60,000 bases of DNA from positions 16,392,059 through 16,452,058 of the forward strand of contig NC_049983.1 in NCBI RefSeq assembly GCF_000003815.2, read 5' to 3'. Below, one piece after another: positions 23,601-60,000 of this stretch. The position numbers and the translations under genes are program-made. The first letter of the stretch is position 1. Each line of letters opens with the position of its first letter. Under the pieces are notes generated by a model that was not told the origin of the DNA, made no database searches, and saw only the letters and a program-made list of their open reading frames with translations. This DNA comes from Branchiostoma floridae. Taxonomy: Eukaryota; Chordata; Leptocardii; Amphioxiformes; Branchiostomatidae.

Positions 23601-26367
23601 GCATACAGATATGATGCCAAGCATCAATAAAAAGAAACTAAAAACATCAGCGTTGATTGTTTAGTTTTAGTCTGATGCTTTTATGAATGGAAAACGTTTT
23701 TTGCACTTTATGATGAGCTGTGTGTATGGATTTGTAACAATATATCCAAACAGTTGTAATTGTGGCATGACATTTCGAGCAAGGAGGTTTTATCAATATA
23801 CACCATGTAATTGGTTCAAGGAAACGGGTGAAAATTCCGACACAAGGCATACATTAACGCATTCCCATTGTACTGTTTGTATAATTTTGTTCGAAAAATG
23901 TAAAACTTTCATTTGCTATAGATGAGAATTCGTTCAATGAATTCATTTTTATTGTCAAAACAACACGATGTGAAATGGCACATTGAATTGTCTATGCAAT
24001 AGACAGGAATAAATGGTAACAGTGAGTGAGAAATGGTAACAGATAAATGAATACATCGAATACTGTGCCATAGGAGTGTATAATTAAGGGTTAATGACCC
24101 GCCCCGAGGTGTATATGTTGTCATAACGCCTGGTCCTTGGCTATAACTACCGAATGCGTTATGACACCATGTACACCGAGGAACAGGCGGGTCATTAACG
24201 TTATTATCATATAGCCTACCCAAACTTGCAAACTCCTGTATGACGCATAGATCTCTTGGTACTATACGTGTGAATTCCTTTGTCAAATTTCTGAAAATTC
24301 ACATTTGTTCTTTGGTACATGCATATGTAAGGAGATTACACATTGCATTTTGAAACCAAAAATTTCCACAGAAAATATTCGAAACATTGCAGGCTTTTTA
24401 GACCAACAAAACTCATCATCAATGTTAGAAGGAGCCATCCCCCCTTGCAGTCTGTACTTATTCCCTCTGCTCTGGCATATGTTTTGCTCCTTTTTATTGG
24501 TCAATGCCTGCATACCTTACTTTCTTGTGTGTTTTTGATTGGTCAAAATGAATCGACACCGGTGTCGATTTGCATCGACACTGGTGCCGGTGTCGATTCA
24601 TTCTGACCAATCAGAGGAGCGATACACACCTGCCTGGCCTGAATCTTTGTGTTACGGCGTCATAACCAACGTGGAACGGGGACTTCTGATTAGTCCGCAG
24701 GGCCTGGCTATATGATAATGTATATGATTGACAGCTTACCTTTCCCTTAGAGTTGGCGAGTGTTTGCATGATGAGGATCATCTGATCGCTGTCGTCTGTC
24801 CAGTCTCCGACTGTCCAGTTGTCCCTGTGTCCATCCGGTACCTTCATGTGGTACTCCAGGGGTTGGGGGTAGACCTGGAGGGGATAGGGGGTATGATATG
24901 TAGTAGAAGTGTGTAATATTTAGTTTAAGTCCGCCATGTTCCCATTTGCAGTTGTGACTACAGTTAGGAGGTTCACGATTTCCAGGTGCGCGTCATGTGT
25001 AGTGCCAAAGGTGAAGTACATGGCAACTTACAGGTACGTTTAACCATCCAAAATAGCGACTGTGGCGTCACATAACAATCAGTGCTTGTACGGGCTGAGG
25101 CGGACCGTCACATGTAAACACTCTATAACTACGGGACTATCTACCTATCTAGCAAGAGATTTCCTATACTCGATAAGTCCAAAATTTAGTATGCAGAACA
25201 AGAATCCATGTATATCAAATTAAACATTTACAGATATTTGAGCACAACTTTAAAAAAGAAACGCAGTAGAATATAGTCCGGTTAGTCTGTTGTTCATCCC
25301 TGTAGATACAAATTTATATATAAATCTATGTCACGGTAGAGATTACGAATAGATTATAATTTTACGGTATAGATATCGCCGATTCTACCCGTAAAAGGAA
25401 TCTCTTTATTATTAGAGTCTGATCAGGATCTTAGGAATGTATTTCGATTTTAAGTGTAAATCATGAACTTCAATCCAGTGACGCAAAGTGACACGAATAA
25501 AAATTGATCGATTTCTATCGATCTCTATACCGTAATCTACTCGCAATCTCTACCGCGACATAGATATAGATCTACAGGGATGAACAGTATTAACCAGGCT
25601 ATTTTATATCGTGTTTCTTTCTTCAAGTAATGCTTTAGGTATCAGCAAATATTTTTCATGGATTCTTGTTCCGCATATGTTTGATTTATCCAAGGAGCTT
25701 TTGTACAGGCTTTTACAAAAGCTCATTGATTTATCTATATCTCAATCTCTAGCTTGTGTGTTTGAACTTAGACCTCTCTCTCTCTACTAACATTAGTTGT
25801 TTTATGATTTGTCGTACGTACCGTGAACTTTTGTACTTTGTTCGATCGCTTCTAGTAATCCTGCATGGCAATCTAGTAATATGGCAGGAAATTGGATATA
25901 GGAGAACTGTAGATAGTTTATGATGAAAACAAAATTTGTTAGCTATTTCAATCTATATCCTGTAGTTTTGTTAGGTTTTCTGTTAGGTTTGGAAATACCC
26001 CTTGTTCTGCAATGTCCAATATCTTGCCAATACTGTCTTGCGGGGCTAATCTCCAAGCAGATCCTACGGTAGCATAAGATAGTATCAAAAGCTGGCAGAG
26101 GAGTGAAGCTAGCTTAGGAGTGTGTTTCGCTGCCAGGGAAATGAACACCTCTTGGCTGACTACACTCCTTGGCCAGTTTGGTACTATCTTATGCCATTGT
26201 ATGATCTGCTTGGAGATTACTGCGGTGCCGTGTGTTATAATAAAACGTCGTACCTGTGCCGCCTGAGTCCTGGTCATAAACTCGGTCAGCAGCCCCACGG
26301 CGTCCCCGATACACTGCCCGTAGACAGTCCCGTACAGCCGGTCCCTCACTACGGCAGCCGCTGCCAT
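16543..26367 (-). CDS. ADP-ribosylglycohydrolase family protein, paralogue 2 (701 aa, 8 exons, altered metal site)
   Basis: Exons in transcript order: 26367-26254, 24874-24740, 23257-23105, 21195-21041, 20553-20421, 19801-19643, 19121-18991, 17668-16543. The total is 2,106 nt, all phases agree, and all donors are GT. The core is about 326 residues: RLYGTVYGQCIGDAVGLLTE (N-terminal GDA motif), DWTDDSDQM (first metal motif, residues 64-70), FPELGDKGG, NGAVMR, GYTYKALGAGFW. At residues 284-290 it reads GGNAATN where the family and paralogue 1 have GGDADTN, so two metal-binding aspartates are missing and the enzyme may be inactive. The last exon adds about 375 residues rich in R, S, P and T with no known domain, probably disordered. 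The family usually has about 300-370 residues, so this one is nearly twice as long. Confidence 0.9.
17811..18475 (+). mobile_element. Non-LTR retrotransposon 3' fragment (reverse transcriptase C-terminus)
   Basis: A plus-strand frame up to the stop near 18,282 reads IFLPYITYGSTVWDT, then LQKLQRMQNRAGKLLLR, and NNLLPVYMRNLF, ending LWNSLRQNLRQAPSLSSFKN. This is the conserved C-terminal region after the RT domain in CR1/L2/Crack-like LINEs. The 3' end AAGGTTAAATAAAGGTTTT followed by an A-run fits a LINE tail. It is 5'-truncated and lies in the last intron of hydrolase paralogue 2, in opposite orientation. Confidence 0.85.
18601..18990. repeat. Tandem duplication (~142 bp) reaching into hydrolase exon 7
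   Basis: ACTAAGAGATAGAAAT with following TTTAAACG and AATAAGCAAAG occur at about 18,727 and 18,892. The exon-end sequence (TGATCGTCCAGCC at 19,000) has a copy at about 18,858 (TGATCATCCAGCC). The copy includes a broken version of the donor. Confidence 0.75.
18991..19121 (-). CDS. ADPRH-like paralogue 2, exon 7 (GGNAATN)
   Basis: The acceptor is gaaccgcag and the donor CAGAC|GTAAGA. The exon opens GGNAATNTAVAGALLGC. Codons AAT and GCT/GCC stand where paralogue 1 has GAT and GAC for the metal ligands. Confidence 0.9.
19643..19801 (-). CDS. ADPRH-like paralogue 2, exon 6
   Basis: The acceptor is gtgtacag and the donor GAG|GTTAGC. It has GYTYKALGAGFWALRQ and is 159 bp, like the paralogue. Confidence 0.9.
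20113..20394. mobile_element. MITE with TAGCCTGGG termini
   Basis: Starts TAGCCTGGGCACCATCCGG and ends with the complement CCGGATGGTACCCAGGCTA. The flanks GAGAAGGTG and GGGAAGGGG match at 7 of 9 bases, a possible decayed 9-bp duplication. Its right end lies 27 bp from hydrolase exon 5. The termini resemble those of the larger element at 34328. Confidence 0.75.
20421..20553 (-). CDS. ADPRH-like paralogue 2, exon 5
   Basis: The acceptor is ccgggcag and the donor ATG|GTACGT. CVASCVAMTTAIALMLQG matches the paralogue exon 805-970 almost residue for residue. Confidence 0.9.
20815..20915. repeat. (ACAAC)n-type microsatellite
   Basis: Imperfect ACAAC/ACACA pentamer run in an intron of hydrolase paralogue 2. 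It gives rise to spurious open frames on both strands. Confidence 0.85.
21041..21195 (-). CDS. ADPRH-like paralogue 2, exon 4 (NGAVMR)
   Basis: The acceptor is gtgtttcag and the donor CCGAG|GTAATT. It is 155 bp, collinear with exon 151-305 of paralogue 1. Confidence 0.92.
21250..21345. repeat. Fragment of dispersed repeat X
   Basis: GGTCGAAGGTGAAGGCCCC followed by AACAGCTCTTGTCTGAACCA resembles 55058-55105 (CAAAGGTGAAGGCCCC, GTTTTGTTTAGACCATCC). Short and diverged. Confidence 0.4.
21360..21541. mobile_element. Inverted-repeat MITE (hairpin)
   Basis: The arm AAAAAGCAGTTACTCAAGCA...GGAAACGGTCAGAC is mirrored by GTCTGACCGTTTCC...TGAGTAACTGCTTTTT, so nearly the whole element folds back on itself. 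A diverged half-copy lies near 19,465-19,530. Confidence 0.75.
21689..22958. mobile_element. Non-autonomous pogo/Tc1-like element with TA target duplication
   Basis: Left end CAGTGGATTCCAATTATTCG and right end (complement) CAGTGGAATTCGCTTATTTG, each bordered by TA. The 1,270-bp interior has no transposase frame. It lies in an intron of hydrolase paralogue 2. Confidence 0.75.
23105..23257 (-). CDS. ADPRH-like paralogue 2, exon 3
   Basis: The acceptor is cttcttacag and the donor TAC|GTAAGT. FAQRLYQWTVEGFPELGDKG is typical of the family. It is 51 codons, phase 0-0. Confidence 0.88.
23258..24087. other. Intron 2 of hydrolase paralogue 2, no feature seen
   Basis: AT-rich DNA with no repeat pair, coding signal or RNA gene that I can support. 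Confidence 0.4.
24088..24203. mobile_element. Short inverted-repeat MITE
   Basis: GGTTAATGACCCGCCCCGAG...GTTGTCATAACGC is mirrored by GCGTTATGACACCATGTACA...GGCGGGTCATTAACG. The arms are about 45 bp around a 25-bp loop. Confidence 0.75.
24537..24613. repeat. Near-perfect palindrome with nested CGACACCGGTGTCG units
   Basis: GATTGGTCAAAATGAATCGA on the left is mirrored by TCGATTCATTCTGACCAATC on the right. Between them CGACACCGGTGTCG and its variants make smaller palindromes. Confidence 0.8.
24740..24874 (-). CDS. ADPRH-like paralogue 2, exon 2 (TDDSDQM motif)
   Basis: The acceptor is cccctccag and the donor AAAG|GTAAGC. WTVGDWTDDSDQM holds the first metal-binding motif, intact here. Confidence 0.92.
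25190..25680. mobile_element. Inverted-repeat element with ~200-bp arms
   Basis: Outer ends GCAGAACAAGAATCCATG and the mirrored CATGGATTCTTGTTCCGC. Inner arms carry TGTTCATCCCTGTAGAT mirrored by ATCTACAGGGATGAACA, and CGGTAGAGATT mirrored by AATCTCTACCG. No coding capacity. Confidence 0.78.
26047..26219. mobile_element. MITE family A, copy 3 (intact, 173 bp)
   Basis: Both termini, TAATCTCCAAGCAGATCCTA and the inverted GATCTGCTTGGAGATTA, are complete. The flanks TTGCGGGGC and CTGCGGTGC match at 7 of 9 bases, a likely decayed 9-bp target duplication. It sits 35 bp inside the intron from exon 1 of hydrolase paralogue 2. Confidence 0.88.
26254..26367 (-). CDS. ADPRH-like paralogue 2, exon 1 (GDA motif)
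   Basis: ATG at 26365-26367 gives MAAAAVVRDRLYGTVYGQCI then GDAVGLL, the classic start of this family. The donor is CAG|GTACGA. Confidence 0.9.
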
Positions 26368-27970
26368 GGTGTGTGCTATACCGAGTCTAACACCTCGCTA
26401 CTGTATGTGCAGGGTTGGAAATGACGGGTGTTTCTATAACGACGCTTCATTAATGATTGACATATCTGTAGCACAGTTTTACCATGTTAATGTTGTCACG
26501 GTTTACTTTTACCCGTTTATTATGTTTGACGAAGGCTCACAATGGTCGAACGGCAAGAAAACGATTAGAGAACCGGTGGGGCAAGTTGGGGATTGTGACG
26601 ATTATCTCTACCTAGTTCGACAAATAAACATATCAAAAACATAGTCGATATCGTATACGTTATTCTGTTGTACTTAAAACGTGATGAACTGCAATAAAAT
26701 GATACAAAAATACCATCGTGGCTTTGGTAGTGAAATTATCGGATCACGAAAGCATTACAGTCGCTTCAGGACTTTGGTTATAGTAAACATTTCACGAAAA
26801 AATATTTTAATTGCAGAATAAGAATGTTCGGTTTGTGGATAGCCCTTTTAGGGACATTCCACAGTTCGCTGTTGACGTATCAGTCATTTAACGTTACAGT
26901 TCTTTCGTTTAAACGTTCACTTGTAAGCTAAAAAAAAAATGGTAGAAGGTGTCTTACCTGAAATGACATTAATTCTGGCGTTTTGTAACATTGTAGCAAC
27001 ATTGTGTTCTAATTCACGAATGTAGGTCTTAGATATAGCTGTAGACAATATTTACAGAAAGTGTAAAGAAACCAAGAGCAAAGATTCAGCCACGAACAAC
27101 ATTTCAACGTCATGTCGACGTCTGCAGATCTGTCAATCATCCGTTCCAACCTGCACGAACCCTCACGAACCCCGCCGAGTGGTTTCAGATGTTTCCAGGT
27201 GCTGACCAATCGGCGGTCGTTATTACCGTCACGTGATGGCCCCAGGGCGTGTCTGCAAAATGGGGGTATTACTAGTCTTAATGGTATTAACCTCCTTTGT
27301 GTAAACTTGTAGCAAACACTTTTCAGTTGTTAGGCGGGACATATTTTGTGCCGACGTACCGTCCTTGTAGACCAAACCAAACTGTTTTTTCCTTATTTGC
27401 CTTCACAAAGATTATGTTTAACTTAATAGTAAGGAGGCTAGAAAGGACAGCATAACTCTAGAAATTGAGGAGGGATACTTAGGATATTACGTGTTGGGAA
27501 AACGAAGGACAAATTGTTCATGTGTCTTGTAGCGGCCTTTCATGGTACTGCAGCGAAACTTCCAATTTTCATATATTAAAAAAAAAACAACAAAAAAACA
27601 TATGCTTTAGATAATAGTTACTACCTCTGCATAAGTATACACTCTCTGGTGGCCCCTTCCAATATTTTCCTTTGAGCCATGCATTCAGAACCAGTCTATA
27701 GTGAAACGCAAGAGAAGACAGTAGAAACAGTCTCCTGGGATTCGAATCTGCACCGAACCCGGGCCACCAGCTCACAAACATAATGCTGCTAAGCGCTATG
27801 CCAAAAAGGTTGGACCCTTTGGCATAGTTGGACCATTTGGAGGCTACAATACATGTAGGTCAACCATGCACTTTTGCCATTATCTTTTAGTCTCCTGCAT
27901 GGTCACCATAGTCAGGTTTGACCCTTACATCTTAACAAATACATTAAGACTACAATCATTGCTTTTACAT
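26368..27970. other. Region upstream of hydrolase paralogue 2 and beyond the SFMBT 3' end
   Basis: It should hold the promoter of the minus-strand hydrolase (first few hundred bases above 26,367), but no TATA box or clear element is visible. Near 27,730-27,800 there is a weak tRNA-like trace on the minus strand (GATTCGAATCCC), probably a SINE relic. No genes seen. Confidence 0.35.
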
Positions 27971-27974
27971 ACAG

Positions 27975-30338
27975 TTTAATTCTGTGCATGGCAAGTACAT
28001 TACACAAGCAATGCAACAATAGCAGAATTATGACACATGCTACTAAAAGCACCTTCTATAGCTACTGTCACTTTCTTTGTTCAAAGCCTGAATTCCTTGT
28101 ATGGTCTTTCATTGCCACTTAACAGCCGACCATATAGCATTAGATCTGTACACATTCAAATTAGTTATATTCTTACAATATTGTACAATACCACAAGTTT
28201 CTCTGACATTCTATTTCCATCTGCAGTCATTCCTATTCTACAATTTCACAAGGTGTCCATTTTGTAGTCACCAGTACCATCAAACTAGTTCACTCTGTGC
28301 TAGATTTGAATTCTTTCTTCAAAATACATTTCTCTTCCTTATAAAAAAATATCCTTCTTTCTCAGCATGTCACATCGAGGCAATTTCTATTCAGCCCAAC
28401 ATTCCTATCCACTCATTCTGTAGACCATTTCTATCCAGGATGCAAAAACTGTATATATAGCCAGCTTACTCAAAGAAAAAGATTGAAAAATCTGCTCTAC
28501 TAATACTACAACAAAAGTATGCAGTTTTCATTCTGGCGACCCCATTCCCATATCATCCCCCTCTCAGAAAAAGCATGAAATTTGTGAATTAAACTAGAAA
28601 ACAGGTTTGCACGATGCTGATATTTTACCACATTACAATTGAAATTCCTTCCGCTTGTCCACTATTTGTGGAATGTACATTCAGGCTATACAGCATTTGC
28701 AAGAAATCCTCATTATACATTAAAGCCAATGCAATATATTTGATCATCAGTCATTCGTTTGTACCCTGAATAAATTTTGAATGAATTTGTAGGTCAAAGT
28801 TACATTTTGTACTTCGTTCTCAAACTTACAAATTAAATTGATGAAGTTGCTTACAGCAAGCATCAGTATGACATAACTTCATGATCAAAATGTAGCTATT
28901 CTGAATTACGTACCATTTGCACTCTGAAACAACACATTCAACACTGTTGATATTATGATTACACTACGTGTAACAATAAAATAACCGGCATCAGCATTTA
29001 TCTCTTGCTTTAAAACAGACAGTATACATTGTACATGTAACAGCAGTTGAAACTACTGTTGGCTCATATCCGATGACATTCATTTAACGCCATGACCTTA
29101 AGTGGTGTACAGTAAAATCAAAACAAGTTCTGCTCTTCCTGAAATTTCAAACAAAAACTAAGCCAACATGTATGAAACAAGACTGTAATGATTTAAGTGT
29201 TCATGAAGCTTATAATTATAGAAACTATTGGCAACAAATCACAATATCGTATCATGGAATGCTTCTAAAACCATTCAAGGCACATCCTGTGGAATCTGAC
29301 CAACTAAAACATAAAACAAAGTCATTGCTTTCAGCCACATTTCTATATAAATTTCAATCTGAAGGGGGGTTTTGAATTCCGAATATTTGCAGTTGTGGTG
29401 CCAAAGTTCTACATTATGTGCCTTTAAATGTGCCAATTCCTTTCCATAGAGATCTCAAAATACAACACAATGTGGAATTGTTTCCTATAGGGGAACAACA
29501 CTCTTGTCTTGGTTATCATTTCATTCTATCATAGATTCTTGGTTATATAAATACATAAAACAGCATCTGTGCACTAATACATTGCTCTTGTGTTACAATA
29601 CAGTATTTACAAGCAAGAGACTTGCTCAGTGCAACCTATTTAGTGTCTCTTGCAACCATAGCAGTCTCTATTTAGCACATTTACAACTTATAACACGCTC
29701 TACCATAGCCAAGCAAATGCAGAGACACATATATGTAAGCTTGCTACAAGTATAGCCTGGTAGAATATTACATTAAAGGGCAGATGCATTAAAAATAGAA
29801 AAGCCTACTATACCATACAAATATACCAGAAAATAAAGTTCTCACTTGTTTTACATAAGTCTGTCATAGTTCAGAGCTGTCCAACTGTTTGAAACTTGCG
29901 TTGTGTTGATGGCTAGTCACCTTATGATGAATAATGTGACGTCAGTGATCTAAATTTCCCATCCAGTGTGGCTAGTGCTTTTCAACCTGGCTTTCCTGAG
30001 AATTTGGATTGCGAACAATTCACCAAATTGAAAGACCACTAACTTGTCAATTCCCTGAAATTTGTCCGAAAGTCCATCGAAATCCATCCACAGCAAAGCT
30101 AGATTAAGAAGCACTAGTGATACTGAATGGGAAATTTAGATGACTGACATCACATAATTCAATCATCAGGTGAGTAGCCGTCAGCAAAACGCAAGTTTCA
30201 AACAGTGAGACAGCTCTAGACTATGACAGACTTATGTAAAACAAGTGAGAATTTTGCTTTGGGATATGCTTACCACAGTATAGTGGGCTTTTCCATTTCT
30301 AGTGCACCTTTCCATGAAGACTATGTACAGAGTTGTTC
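27975..30338 (-). other. Probable long 3' UTR of SFMBT
   Basis: AT-rich, non-coding, directly after the SFMBT stop codon. The first polyadenylation-like hexamer I find on the minus strand is ATTAAA (plus-strand TTTAAT at 27975-27980). The UTR end is therefore a guess. It contains the long inverted repeat at 29776-30312. Confidence 0.4.
29776..30312. repeat. Long inverted repeat in the SFMBT 3' UTR
   Basis: The left arm (29776 to about 29,965: GAAAAGCCTACTATACCAT, TTCTCACTTGTTTTACATAA, GTCTGTCATAGTTCAGAGCT) is mirrored by the right arm (about 30,110-30,312: AGCTCTAGACTATGACAGAC, TTATGTAAAACAAGTGAGAA, AGTATAGTGGGCTTTTC). The arms are roughly 190 bp around a loop of about 150 bp. It is probably a MITE. 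Confidence 0.85.
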
Positions 30339-59958
<29,620 letters not shown>

Positions 59959-60000
59959 GGTAACCAGGTCTATGTAGTAACAACAAACAATTTAAGATGC

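Noticed and set aside
27112-27312. Open frame of 66 codons upstream of hydrolase paralogue 2
   Set aside because: No domain, no conservation clue and no splice partners.
27721-27805. tRNA-like sequence on the minus strand
   Set aside because: Only a B-box-like GATTCGAATCCC is convincing. There is no cloverleaf, so it is at most a SINE relic.

Overview
This is a 60 kb piece of an intron-rich animal genome, most likely a lancelet (amphioxus, Branchiostoma). I infer this from the gene style (a full-length SFMBT orthologue, a domain-shuffled receptor tyrosine kinase, short exons in long introns) and from the dense load of tRNA-derived SINEs, MITEs and foldback elements. It is not a database match. 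I rebuilt four protein-coding genes exon by exon. Each has matching splice phases and canonical GT-AG introns, except one GC-AG intron.

Layout. (1) 151-3067, plus strand: the 3' half of an ADP-ribosylglycohydrolase gene, with its 5' exons lying before the window. (2) 7282-15577, plus strand: a complete 12-exon receptor tyrosine kinase of 1,269 aa. Its domain order is signal peptide, about 20 leucine-rich repeats, EGF-like, F5/8-type (FTP) lectin, two Sushi domains, TM and tyrosine kinase. (3) 26367-16543, minus strand: a second, complete 8-exon ADP-ribosylglycohydrolase paralogue of 701 aa. It has lost two metal-binding aspartates and carries a 375-residue disordered tail. (4) 59958-30339, minus strand: a 19-exon SFMBT gene of 869 aa with four MBT repeats, a SLED domain, a basic region and a C-terminal SAM domain. 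It encodes a chromatin reader of the Polycomb system. The two hydrolases share exon sizes and phases and flank the kinase gene. No functional link with the kinase is implied.

Most of the rest is mobile DNA. It includes two large TA-flanked foldback elements inside SFMBT introns (36664-42226 and 43453-49609), which share internal modules. A 1.77 kb element has a perfect 10-bp target duplication and a diverged empty site elsewhere in the window (34328-36101). A 1.2 kb foldback has 0.5 kb arms (58643-59849). Two MITE families have 9-bp target duplications. There are also hAT-like and pogo-like elements, SINEs that are nested or fused, and LINE 3' ends.

The most unusual recurring pattern is tandem duplication of short segments that span exon-intron boundaries. 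It occurs in three of the four genes at five sites. The extreme case is an array of about seven units next to the MBT2 exon of SFMBT, where each unit carries a splice acceptor plus an in-frame 13-codon exon copy.
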